The notes beneath the pieces were generated by a model. That model saw only the letters and a list, made by a program, of their open reading frames with translations. It was not told where the DNA came from and searched no databases. Shown one piece after another: positions 10,433 to 18,894 of a stretch of DNA of 64,000 nucleotides (its first letter is position 1; each line of letters starts with the position of its first letter). A program made the position numbers and the translations under genes. Source of the stretch: Reichenbachiella sp. 5M10 (GTDB taxonomy: Bacteria > Bacteroidota > Bacteroidia > Cytophagales > Cyclobacteriaceae); contig NZ_MDGR01000007.1 of NCBI RefSeq assembly GCF_002742335.1, positions 2,670,501-2,734,500 on the forward strand. The letters run 5' to 3'.

Positions 10433-13069
10433 ATGAATTCCAAGGAGATTAGAAAACGCTTTTTAGACTTTTTTGAAAGAAAACAGCACGAAATAGTACC
10501 TTCCGCCCCGCTCGTCATTCACAACGACCCTACGTTGATGTTTACCAATGCGGGAATGAATCAATTCAAAGATTTTTTTCTTGGAAATGCCGACCCCTCG
10601 TCCAAGCGAGTAGCCGACACGCAGAAGTGCCTTAGGGTATCCGGCAAACACAATGATCTCGAAGAGGTAGGCCTAGACACCTACCACCATACGATGTTTG
10701 AAATGCTCGGCAACTGGTCGTTTGGTGACTATTTCAAAAAAGAAGCCATACAATGGGCTTGGGAACTACTCACCGAAGAATTCCAATTGCCAAAAGATCG
10801 CCTCTACGCCTCTGTGTTTGGAGGAGATGAAGAGGACGACATGCCTTTGGATCAAGAGGCTCTAGACTTCTGGAAAGCCATCCTACCAGAGGAGCGCATC
10901 GTCTATGGCAACAAGAAAGACAACTTCTGGGAAATGGGAGAAACAGGACCTTGTGGCCCATGCTCAGAAATCCATATAGACCTCCGTCCTCAAGAAGAAG
11001 TAGACCAAATACCTGGCAAAGACTTGGTCAATATGGATCATCCACAGGTCGTCGAGATTTGGAACCTCGTATTCATGCAATTTAACAGAATGGCAAATGG
11101 GTCGCTTGTCAAACTCCCTGCCCAACACGTAGATACAGGGATGGGCTTTGAGCGTTTGGCCATGGCCATCCAACAAAAAACTTCCAACTACGATACTGAC
11201 GTATTCACACCTCTCATCAATGCCATCGCTCAAAAAGCCAACGTAACCTATGGTAACGAAGAGAAGACTGACATTGCACTACGCGTCATCTCAGACCACA
11301 TCCGTGCCATAGCCTTTACCATAGCGGACGGTCAACTCCCCTCCAACAACAAAGCGGGCTATGTCATTCGACGTATCTTGAGAAGGGCCGTACGCTACGG
11401 CTACACCTTCCTCAATTTCAAAGAGCCTTTCCTTTTTGAGTTGGTCGAAGTATTGGCGGAGCAATTTGATGGAGTATTCTCAGAACTCACTTCACAAAAG
11501 GATTTTGTTGCCAAGGTCATTCGCGAAGAAGAGTCTTCTTTTCTGCGTACTTTGGACAAGGGGCTAAACAAACTAGAGGTCATCAAAAAACAAGTCGAAT
11601 CTACCACCAAAATGATAGATGGATCGACAGCTTTCGAGCTCTACGACACCTATGGATTCCCTTATGATCTTACGTCGCTCATCGCTCGTGAAAACGGACT
11701 AAGTGTAGACGAGGAAGGTTTTAAGAAAGAAATGGAGGTTCAAAAAAACCGCTCGAAAAAAGACGCCGCTACAGCCAAGGGCGACTGGATAGAAGTCAAA
11801 ATCATTGATGAGGTTCAATTTTTAGGATACGATGCAGTCACTGCCATCGCACAAATCTCTCGCTATCGTGAAGTCGAAGAAAAAGGAAAAACACTCTACC
11901 ACATCGTGCTAGATCAGACTCCATTCTATGCAGAAAGCGGTGGACAAGTGGGCGACACAGGCTATTTAGCTGATGGTGACGAAAAAATCAGTATCATCGA
12001 CACCAAAAAAGAAAACAACCTGATCATCCATCATGCGAACAAACTACCTAGCAATCTCGAAGCTCATTTTGATGCAGTAGTCAATGTGACCAAAAGACGT
12101 TTGACTGAGAACAACCACAGTGCTACTCACCTCCTGCACGCTGCATTGCGTGAAGTACTCGGAGAGCATGTACAACAAAAAGGCTCATTGGTCAATGAAA
12201 AAATCTTGCGCTTTGACTTTTCTCACTTTGCCAGAATGACCGATGAAGAAATACTTGCAGTAGAAAAAATCGTCAATAGCAAAATCAGGGCAAACATCAC
12301 TCTCGACGAACAGCGAAACGTACCGATCGAAGAGGCTAAAAAACTGGGCGCAATGGCTCTTTTCGGTGAGAAATATGGAGATTTTGTCCGAGTGATCACA
12401 TTTGACAAAAACTACTCCGTCGAACTCTGTGGTGGAACTCATGTCCCCGCAACTGGCAACATCGGACAGTTCAAAATAGTATCTGAAGGGTCTGTCGCAG
12501 CGGGTGTTCGACGCATCGAGGCATTGACCGCAGAATCTGCCGAAAACTTCAACTTGAAGCAAGCCGCAATTTTGCAGCAAGTCAACGAACTACTCAACAA
12601 CCCTAAAGACCCCGTCAAAGCCATAGAGGCTTTGGTCAAAGAAAAACTCGACTTGACTAAGGAAATCGAAGAAGTCAATGTAGAAAAGAGCAAGCAACAA
12701 AAAATAAACTTGCAACAAAAAATAGAAAGCACGAATGGCCTCAATGTACTGATCCAACAAGCCGAACTGCCCAATGCAGAAGCATTGAAAAAAATTGCCT
12801 TCGAATTTAAAAACGAGGTAGAGAACCTAATCCTGATAATTGCTGCTAATATTGCGGACAAGCCACAAGTGGCCGTGATGATCTCCGACAACCTCATAGA
12901 GACGTATGACCTACACGCTGGCAATATGGTTCGTGAGCTAGCCAAAGAAATCAAAGGAGGAGGTGGTGGACAGCCCTTCTTCGCGACAGCAGGAGGCAAG
13001 GATCTCAAAGGACTGCCCCAAGTGGTAGCCAAAGCAAAAGAATTAATCAAGAGTGTGACTAGTCATTGA
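10433..13069 (+). CDS. alaS: Alanyl-tRNA synthetase
   Basis: This full-length (878-residue) class II synthetase charges tRNA-Ala. The catalytic core opens with the typical IRKRFLDFFE and FTNAGMNQFKD. The editing domain shows the zinc-binding HSATH (H562, H566) and CGGTH (C666, H670) motifs that clear mischarged Ser and Gly. The C-terminal C-Ala region carries GGGGGQPFFATAGG. The gene is divergent from the M23 peptidase gene, and its stop is followed after six bases by gatB, so two translation genes share a transcript. Confidence 0.97.
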   Translation: MNSKEIRKRFLDFFERKQHEIVPSAPLVIHNDPTLMFTNAGMNQFKDFFLGNADPSSKRVADTQKCLRVSGKHNDLEEVGLDTYHHTMFEMLGNWSFGDYFKKEAIQWAWELLTEEFQLPKDRLYASVFGGDEEDDMPLDQEALDFWKAILPEERIVYGNKKDNFWEMGETGPCGPCSEIHIDLRPQEEVDQIPGKDLVNMDHPQVVEIWNLVFMQFNRMANGSLVKLPAQHVDTGMGFERLAMAIQQKTSNYDTDVFTPLINAIAQKANVTYGNEEKTDIALRVISDHIRAIAFTIADGQLPSNNKAGYVIRRILRRAVRYGYTFLNFKEPFLFELVEVLAEQFDGVFSELTSQKDFVAKVIREEESSFLRTLDKGLNKLEVIKKQVESTTKMIDGSTAFELYDTYGFPYDLTSLIARENGLSVDEEGFKKEMEVQKNRSKKDAATAKGDWIEVKIIDEVQFLGYDAVTAIAQISRYREVEEKGKTLYHIVLDQTPFYAESGGQVGDTGYLADGDEKISIIDTKKENNLIIHHANKLPSNLEAHFDAVVNVTKRRLTENNHSATHLLHAALREVLGEHVQQKGSLVNEKILRFDFSHFARMTDEEILAVEKIVNSKIRANITLDEQRNVPIEEAKKLGAMALFGEKYGDFVRVITFDKNYSVELCGGTHVPATGNIGQFKIVSEGSVAAGVRRIEALTAESAENFNLKQAAILQQVNELLNNPKDPVKAIEALVKEKLDLTKEIEEVNVEKSKQQKINLQQKIESTNGLNVLIQQAELPNAEALKKIAFEFKNEVENLILIIAANIADKPQVAVMISDNLIETYDLHAGNMVRELAKEIKGGGGGQPFFATAGGKDLKGLPQVVAKAKELIKSVTSH

Positions 13070-13075
13070 TAAGAT

Positions 13076-14530
13076 TTGAAAGAAAAAACATCTAAATACG
13101 AACTGGTAGTTGGTCTGGAAATCCATGTCCAACTTGCCACAAAAAGCAAGTTGTTTGCTTCTGACAAGAATAGCTTTGGTGACGCGCCCAACACCAACGT
13201 AAGTCCAATCACTTTGGCCCACCCTGGTACATTGCCTAAGCCCAATACCAAGGCCATTGAATATGCCATCAAAATGGGTTTGGCGTGCAACTGTGAGATC
13301 GCCAGGACTACTTCTTTTGACAGAAAAAACTATTTCTATCCAGATCTACCAAAAGGCTACCAAACCACGCAAGACAACCAACCGATTTGCATCGGAGGAT
13401 ACCTAGACGTCAAAAGTGGTGAAGCCATGAAACGTATCAATTTCAACCGTATCCATATCGAAGAGGATGCAGGAAAGTCAATCCATGACTCGACGCACAC
13501 GGGCACCTTGTTAGACTACAACCGTGCGGGCACTCCCCTCATTGAGATGGTAACTGAACCAGAAATATCAACCGCCGAAGAAGCAGGAAACTTACTCACC
13601 GAAGTACGACGGATTGTCCGATTCCTAGGTGTAGGAGATGGCAACATGGAAGAAGGCTCTTTGCGTTGTGACGCCAATATATCCCTCAAAAAGAAAGGTT
13701 CTGATGTGCTAGGTCGTAAAGTAGAAATCAAGAACATGAACTCAATACGCAACGTACAGCGTGCGATTCAGCACGAAGTACAGCGTCAAAGTCACTTGCT
13801 TGACCAAGGCAAAACAGTCAAACAAGAAACCAGAGGGTTCGATGATTCCACAGGTAAAACAACCTCACAACGTACCAAGGAAGAAGCCAACGACTACCGC
13901 TATTTTCCCTGTCCTGACCTGCTCCCAATCCGTATTCCAGAATCTTACCTCTCGGAGATCAAAGCTTTGATGCCCAAGTTGCCTGCAGAAATAGCTCAAG
14001 AGCTCCAAGACCAATACAAACTCAGCGAATACGATGCAGAAATAATCGCCGAGTCAGAAAGCCGTGCAGACTACTTCTTTCATACAGCGAAGCTCTGCAA
14101 GCACTATAAGAAAATAGCCAACTGGATCATCGGACCGATCACCAACCATCTCTCGGCCAACGGCCAAGACATGACGAACCTGACGATCACCGCTGAGCGA
14201 CTCCATGAACTCATTGAGCTCGTCGAATCAGGCAAACTCAACTACACCACAGCCTCTACGAAGGTATTCGAATCGATGATCGCTCAACCCGAAAAGTCTG
14301 CCAACGAAGTAGCCAAAGAATTGGCCTTGTTTCAAGACAACAACGAATCGGAGCTTCAAAAAGTAGTAGACGAAGTTTTGAAAAACATGCCTGACAAAGT
14401 CCAAGCCTTCAAAAAAGGAAAAAAGGGATTGCTTGGTCTATTTATGGGAGAAGTCATGAAGAGATCCAAAGGCAAAGCAAACCCGCAGATCGCAACCAAA
14501 CTCATCAACGAATCTCTAAAAAAGTCCTAA
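13076..14530 (+). CDS. gatB: Aspartyl/glutamyl-tRNA(Asn/Gln) amidotransferase subunit B
   Basis: The 484-residue protein is the kinase/tRNA-binding subunit of GatCAB, which converts Glu-tRNA(Gln) or Asp-tRNA(Asn) to the amide form. Signature segments are VGLEIHVQL, FDRKNYFYPDLPKGYQ, DYNRAGTPLIEMVTEPE, and the C-terminal YqeY-like tail. The start is TTG at 13076: an in-frame TAA lies at 13070-13072 and no ATG occurs before the conserved core, so this is the only workable start. It follows alaS by six bases. gatA and gatC are not in this window. Confidence 0.95.
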   Translation: MKEKTSKYELVVGLEIHVQLATKSKLFASDKNSFGDAPNTNVSPITLAHPGTLPKPNTKAIEYAIKMGLACNCEIARTTSFDRKNYFYPDLPKGYQTTQDNQPICIGGYLDVKSGEAMKRINFNRIHIEEDAGKSIHDSTHTGTLLDYNRAGTPLIEMVTEPEISTAEEAGNLLTEVRRIVRFLGVGDGNMEEGSLRCDANISLKKKGSDVLGRKVEIKNMNSIRNVQRAIQHEVQRQSHLLDQGKTVKQETRGFDDSTGKTTSQRTKEEANDYRYFPCPDLLPIRIPESYLSEIKALMPKLPAEIAQELQDQYKLSEYDAEIIAESESRADYFFHTAKLCKHYKKIANWIIGPITNHLSANGQDMTNLTITAERLHELIELVESGKLNYTTASTKVFESMIAQPEKSANEVAKELALFQDNNESELQKVVDEVLKNMPDKVQAFKKGKKGLLGLFMGEVMKRSKGKANPQIATKLINESLKKS

Positions 14531-14574
14531 ACCTTTGCCACGCACTAGCGTTGGCATCTAGAAAACAAAACAAA

Positions 14575-15675
14575 ATGAAGAATACGTTCCTATTTGCACT
14601 ATGCCTATTGGCTCTAGCCTGTACTCCCAAAAAAGAAGGACTGAAATTATCGGGTACTTACGACACTCCTATATCGGATCAATTGGTAAAAGTGGAGTTG
14701 GTCAAAAACAATGAACTCACCGTCATCGATTCGTTCTACCTAGAAACCCCAGGTCAATTTGAGAGAAACATCACTTTGGACGAACCTTCTTTCCTTAGAC
14801 TCAACTTCTACAACAAACACATCGTCAACATGGTCCTCTCCAATGAAGACGAGGTGATGCTGATCAAAACAGAAGACGATATCAATCAACCCTATCGACT
14901 CTCAGGGTCAAAGGACACTGACTACATCTACCGTGTAAGCAATCTCAAAAAAGACTTTGAAGCCCAAATGCAAGGATTGAATGCGAGATTCATCGAGGCT
15001 CGCAACAACAATGACATGGCTGCTCTAGAAGATATTCGTCAAGAATACATGACCATGCAAACTGCCAACACCAAAGCCATCAAAAAAGAAATATGGGAGA
15101 TGGATTATTCTATCGCAGGTTTGCTCTCAACTTCCTTTTTGGACGAAGAGAATGAGTTTACATTCTTGGACAGCCTATCTATCAAATACGGTCGTGAGCT
15201 CCCCAATTCTACTTATACGATCGCTCTCCAAGATCGAGTCAACAACATGAGAAGTCTGGCAATAGGTTCGGAGGCTCCAGAAATCAACCTCCCCAACCCA
15301 GAAGGAGAATCTATCAAGTTGAGTTCGCTAAGGGGCAGCTACGTACTGGTTGATTTTTGGGCTGCATGGTGTCGCCCTTGCCGTCAAGAAAATCCAAACG
15401 TCGTTCGTATGTATAACGAATACCACAACAAAGGTTTTGACATATACAGTGTCTCCCTAGACAAAAAGAAAGATGCTTGGGTACAAGCCATCGCACAAGA
15501 CAACCTCACTTGGACACACGTATCTGATCTAAAATACTTCCAATCTGAGGCAGCCGCACTGTATCAAATCAATGCCATACCTGCTACCTACTTGATAGGT
15601 CCTGATGGTAAAATCATCGCTAAAAACCTTAGAGGGCCAGAGCTAGAAGCAAAACTCAAAGAGATCTTTGGGTAA
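14575..15675 (+). CDS. TlpA-like thioredoxin lipoprotein with DUF4369-type N-terminal domain
   Basis: The 366-residue product from the ATG at 14575 begins with a lipoprotein signal (LLALAC, lipobox Cys 17). An in-frame TTG eight codons upstream would spoil the signal and is rejected. Residues about 25-130 resemble the beta-sandwich domain often fused to Bacteroidota thioredoxins. A helical linker follows, then a C-terminal TlpA/AhpC-like domain with the active-site WCRPC (C266, C269) and a cis-proline segment IPATYLI. It should be a periplasm-facing disulfide reductase. It lies 44 bases after gatB on the same strand; there are only nine bases to the next, convergent gene. Confidence 0.9.
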   Translation: MKNTFLFALCLLALACTPKKEGLKLSGTYDTPISDQLVKVELVKNNELTVIDSFYLETPGQFERNITLDEPSFLRLNFYNKHIVNMVLSNEDEVMLIKTEDDINQPYRLSGSKDTDYIYRVSNLKKDFEAQMQGLNARFIEARNNNDMAALEDIRQEYMTMQTANTKAIKKEIWEMDYSIAGLLSTSFLDEENEFTFLDSLSIKYGRELPNSTYTIALQDRVNNMRSLAIGSEAPEINLPNPEGESIKLSSLRGSYVLVDFWAAWCRPCRQENPNVVRMYNEYHNKGFDIYSVSLDKKKDAWVQAIAQDNLTWTHVSDLKYFQSEAAALYQINAIPATYLIGPDGKIIAKNLRGPELEAKLKEIFG

Positions 15676-15684
15676 GATATAAGG

Positions 15685-16215
15685 CTATAGAAACATCTGC
15701 TGCAATGCAGCCCATAGCTGTTTTCGATATTCTACGGAAGCGGCTATGGTTGTCAAATCATGAGCCATGATGATTTGTTGTCGCCCAGTGCTTTTCAGCA
15801 CGTAAGGTGCCACTACTCCCATACCATGAGCATGAGTAAACGCAATAATCTTAGGGTTGGAAGGTTCTCCAGTCACAGGGTATTGAGCCACATTTCTACT
15901 TTCGACATCTCCCCATTGCAGTTTGACTGCCCCCAGTATCTTCTGTAGATACGCCAACTCAGGAGCTTTCATTTCTGCCTCCTCTTTGTTTTCATACAGT
16001 ACCAATACGGACTTTCCTTTCGACTGATACATTGCTACAGGCTCCTTTGCTCCAGCTTTCGTCTCGACATCAGCAGCCTCAACCACTCCGTCCTCCTCCT
16101 CAACCAACAGATTTGGCTGTGACGTAGCAACTTGTTCTACCAGTAGAGCATCATCGATGAGATAGATATTCTCATGAAAGAGATACTTCAAAAAAGCCTT
16201 ATTTTGACTACTCAT
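15685..16215 (-). CDS. Conserved hypothetical protein, 176 residues
   Basis: No signal peptide or membrane helix is seen, so the protein is probably cytoplasmic. It has an N-terminal LFHENIYLIDD segment, an acidic stretch around residue 40, and a C-terminal half with IIAFTHAHGMGVVAPYVL. No family was recognised with confidence. Its start overlaps the end of the acyl-CoA thioesterase gene by eight bases, which in turn overlaps pcm, so the three are translationally coupled. A link to those enzymes is only contextual. Confidence 0.75.
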   Translation of the reverse strand: MSSQNKAFLKYLFHENIYLIDDALLVEQVATSQPNLLVEEEDGVVEAADVETKAGAKEPVAMYQSKGKSVLVLYENKEEAEMKAPELAYLQKILGAVKLQWGDVESRNVAQYPVTGEPSNPKIIAFTHAHGMGVVAPYVLKSTGRQQIIMAHDLTTIAASVEYRKQLWAALQQMFL

Positions 16216-16753
16216 CGAAAAAAATAGATTTTAGTTCATTCGCCTCTGTTGGCTTCATTCTGTTGGCCAATACTAAACGTAACTGTCTACGCCTCAAAGC
16301 CCCCTCATAATGCACTTTTTCACTTTCAGTCTGAGGTTCTACTTCGGGTACAGGCCGAGGTTTCCCTTCATCATCTACTGCGACGAAGGTATAATATGCT
16401 GAATTACTTTGCTTGATTTTTCCTTCTGGAATATTTTCGGCTGTCACGGCAATAAACACTTCCATGGATGAATTGAAGGCACGGGTTACTTTCGCTTTGA
16501 GTGTCACCACTTCTCCTAATGCTATGGGCTGAGAAAAAGACACATTGTCTACAGAAGCAGTCACCACGATACTACTCGAATGCCTCTGTGCACAAACTGC
16601 TGATGCAATATCCATCAAGTGCAACAAACGACCTCCCATGAGGTTATTTAGTGTATTGGTATCATTTGGCAGCACCAATTCGGTCATGATCACTTGTGAC
16701 TCTGCCGGGGTCTTTGTTGTCCTATTTATCATCGTTTCAATTTTTCCAGCCAT
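16208..16753 (-). CDS. Acyl-CoA thioesterase, hotdog fold (YciA/BACH-like)
   Basis: The 181-residue protein shows the single hotdog domain of acyl-CoA hydrolases: TNTLNNLMGGRLLHLMDIASAV carries the acyl-CoA thioesterase signature with the catalytic aspartate and the long hotdog helix, and VDNVSFSQPIALGEVV follows. It should hydrolyse cytosolic acyl-CoA to free acid and CoA. A second in-frame ATG seven codons downstream (MINRTTK) is a possible start. The gene overlaps pcm upstream by 17 bases and the hypothetical gene downstream by eight. Exact chain-length preference cannot be judged. Confidence 0.9.
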   Translation of the reverse strand: MAGKIETMINRTTKTPAESQVIMTELVLPNDTNTLNNLMGGRLLHLMDIASAVCAQRHSSSIVVTASVDNVSFSQPIALGEVVTLKAKVTRAFNSSMEVFIAVTAENIPEGKIKQSNSAYYTFVAVDDEGKPRPVPEVEPQTESEKVHYEGALRRRQLRLVLANRMKPTEANELKSIFFDE

Positions 16754-17396
16754 TGTCGCCTAACAATGGCACAAAGCTAAAGTTGTTAAATTCTTCACGA
16801 ACTATTTGATTTTCACTTACTTTGGAGACACGCAGCATTTTCTGTGTATTGAGATCTCCTACAGGAATAATGAGCTTCCCTCCTAGTTTGAGCTGCTGTA
16901 CAAGTGGTTCGATCGCTTGTATCGGTGCTCCTGCTGTGACAATGATGCCATCATAGGGACCTAACGATGGACACCCCTGTGAGCCATCTCCAACCAAAAA
17001 ATTAGCATGATACCCCATCTTCCCCAAAACCTGACGAGCCAACATTGACAGCTTTTCTTTGTACTCAATCGTCACAACCTCTGCGCCCAATTCAAGTAGG
17101 ACACAACATTGATACCCAGAACCAGTCCCTACTTCTAGGACTTTGGAACCAGGGGTAATCTCCAATAGGTCACTTTGAAAGGCCACCGTATAAGGCTGTG
17201 AGATAGTCTGCCCTTCAGCAATGGGAAAAGCCTTGTCCTGGTAGGCGTGGCTTTCAAAAATCTCATCAAAAAACACATGGCGAGGCACGGTACCAATTGC
17301 ATCCAATACTTGCTCATTGTTGATCCCTTTCTCTCGAAGTTTGCGCACCAAAGTGCGCCTCATTCCTTTGTGTTTGTACGTATCCTTTACTCCCAT
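16737..17396 (-). CDS. pcm: Protein-L-isoaspartate O-methyltransferase
   Basis: From the ATG at 17396 the product is 219 residues and matches the full PCMT length; the start 16 codons upstream adds a stretch without family resemblance. It repairs isoaspartyl residues in damaged proteins using AdoMet. Visible motifs are VPRHVFFDE, GQTISQPYTVAFQ and the AdoMet-binding VLEVGTGSGYQ, followed by GDGSQG and a PVG near the C terminus. The gene is divergent from ribE and leads an overlapping trio with the thioesterase and the hypothetical protein. Confidence 0.94.
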   Translation of the reverse strand: MGVKDTYKHKGMRRTLVRKLREKGINNEQVLDAIGTVPRHVFFDEIFESHAYQDKAFPIAEGQTISQPYTVAFQSDLLEITPGSKVLEVGTGSGYQCCVLLELGAEVVTIEYKEKLSMLARQVLGKMGYHANFLVGDGSQGCPSLGPYDGIIVTAGAPIQAIEPLVQQLKLGGKLIIPVGDLNTQKMLRVSKVSENQIVREEFNNFSFVPLLGDNGWKN

Positions 17397-17494
17397 TTTG
17401 ATGTCAAAAATAGGGCAATATTTGACAACTGACCTTCCTGTCAAAACATATTTTGACTAACATTACAAACTCAACACATCAAGACCTACAGAGT

Positions 17495-18082
17495 ATGTTT
17501 ACTGGAATCATCGAGACAATTGGAAAGGTCATTTCCATACAAAAAGAAGGGAGCAACATCCACTACACAATCCATAGCTCCATCAGCAATCAACTAAAAA
17601 TCGATCAAAGTGTGGCGCACAACGGAGTGTGTCTAACTGTGGTAGCCCTAGATGAAAACACTCATACGGTCACAGCTGTGGACGAAACCCTGCGCAAGAC
17701 CAACCTAAAAACCCTCTCTGAAGGCCAAATAGTCAACCTCGAGCGTTGCATGATCGCGAATGATAGGCTTGACGGTCATATCGTCCAAGGGCATGTCGAC
17801 CAAACGGCCACATGTACAGGAAAAGAAACTTTGGACGGTAGCTGGATTTTTGATTTTGAGTACGATGCTTCTCTAGGCAATATCACTGTTGAAAAAGGCT
17901 CCATATGCATCAATGGGGTAAGCTTAACCTGTTTTAAGTCTGGAGACAACCATTTTTCTGTCACCATAATACCCTACACTATGGAACATACCAACTTTCA
18001 TGAACTCAACACGGGAGATGAAGTCAATCTGGAGTTTGATATAATTGGGAAATATGTTTCTAAACTTTTAAATAAAGGGTAA
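17495..18082 (+). CDS. ribE: Riboflavin synthase, alpha subunit
   Basis: The 195-residue product from the ATG at 17495 opens with the canonical MFTGIIETIG. It has two lumazine-binding repeats, each carrying a copy of the SVAHNGVCLTV / GSICINGVSLT motif, and so disproportionates two lumazines to riboflavin. An in-frame start 14 codons upstream is rejected because MFTGII is the conserved N terminus. No FMN riboswitch is visible in the 98-base gap to the divergent pcm. A response regulator gene follows after 33 bases. Confidence 0.95.
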   Translation: MFTGIIETIGKVISIQKEGSNIHYTIHSSISNQLKIDQSVAHNGVCLTVVALDENTHTVTAVDETLRKTNLKTLSEGQIVNLERCMIANDRLDGHIVQGHVDQTATCTGKETLDGSWIFDFEYDASLGNITVEKGSICINGVSLTCFKSGDNHFSVTIIPYTMEHTNFHELNTGDEVNLEFDIIGKYVSKLLNKG

Positions 18083-18115
18083 ATTAACCTTTTTGAATAC
18101 TAACCCTCCTATTAC

Positions 18116-18817
18116 ATGGCATTGAAATGCATGGTCGTCGATGATGATGAGTTGGCAAGACTCATGATTCGCAAATACGTTGAAAAAACAGACTTTCTGG
18201 AGCTCACCCATGAACTATCCAGTGGAATCGAAGCTTCCAATATCCTCCTACAAAAAGATAACCCTGACGTAGACATCATCTTTCTAGATGTGGAAATGCC
18301 AGAAATGTCAGGAATAGAGCTAATGGAATCTTTGACGTCTGACTATCAGGTGATCATGATTACTTCTGCAGAAAAATATGCCGTTCGTGCATTCGAAAAA
18401 AATGCTACAGACTACTTAGTCAAACCTTTCAGTTATGGGAGATTCCTCAAAGCAGCGGTCAAAGCAAACGAAACATTAGAGAATCTACGTAAAAAAGCAG
18501 AGACATTCCACGAGCTTTATGTCAAGTCTGATTCACGTATCTACAAAATAGTTCTTGACAACATTCTGTTTATCGAAGCAATGGCTGACTATGTGATATT
18601 CAATACGATCAAGGGCAAGCATATCGTACACCACACCATGAAGGGAATCGAAAAAAAATTACCGAGCAGCCTGTTTGGTCGCGTTCATAGATCGTACATC
18701 ATTAACTTTGACAAGGTCGAGTACTTTGAAGACATGAACGTCGTGATCAATGAAAAATACATCCCAGTGGGTGTCTCATATCGTGAGAAAGTCTTTGATA
18801 GACTCAACATGCTTTGA
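18116..18817 (+). CDS. LytTR-family response regulator
   Basis: The 233-residue protein has an N-terminal receiver domain with the acidic pair in VVDDDE, phospho-acceptor D58 (FLDVEMPEMSG), T83 and K103 (LVKPF), so phosphorylation looks possible. The C-terminal LytTR DNA-binding domain (about 125-230) shows NILFIEAMADYV and FGRVHRSYIIN. No partner histidine kinase lies next to it in this window; such orphan LytTR regulators are common in Bacteroidota. It follows ribE by 33 bases and ends at a strong bidirectional terminator shared with the giant surface-protein gene. Confidence 0.94.
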   Translation: MALKCMVVDDDELARLMIRKYVEKTDFLELTHELSSGIEASNILLQKDNPDVDIIFLDVEMPEMSGIELMESLTSDYQVIMITSAEKYAVRAFEKNATDYLVKPFSYGRFLKAAVKANETLENLRKKAETFHELYVKSDSRIYKIVLDNILFIEAMADYVIFNTIKGKHIVHHTMKGIEKKLPSSLFGRVHRSYIINFDKVEYFEDMNVVINEKYIPVGVSYREKVFDRLNML

Positions 18818-18831
18818 TCTGATCTATCTAG

Positions 18832-18882
18832 AGAAAGCAAAAAAGCCCTGACATGTTAATTGTCAGGGCTTTTTTGCTTTCT
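18832..18882. terminator. Perfect bidirectional terminator
   Basis: A perfect 22-bp stem (18832-18853 with 18861-18882) and 7-base loop carry AAAAAAGCCCTGACA mirrored by TGTCAGGGCTTTTTT. The internal A and T runs make it a factor-independent terminator in both directions. It closes the LytTR gene (+) and the 12.7-kb surface-protein gene (-). Confidence 0.92.
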
Positions 18883-18894
18883 AGCCATTCATCA

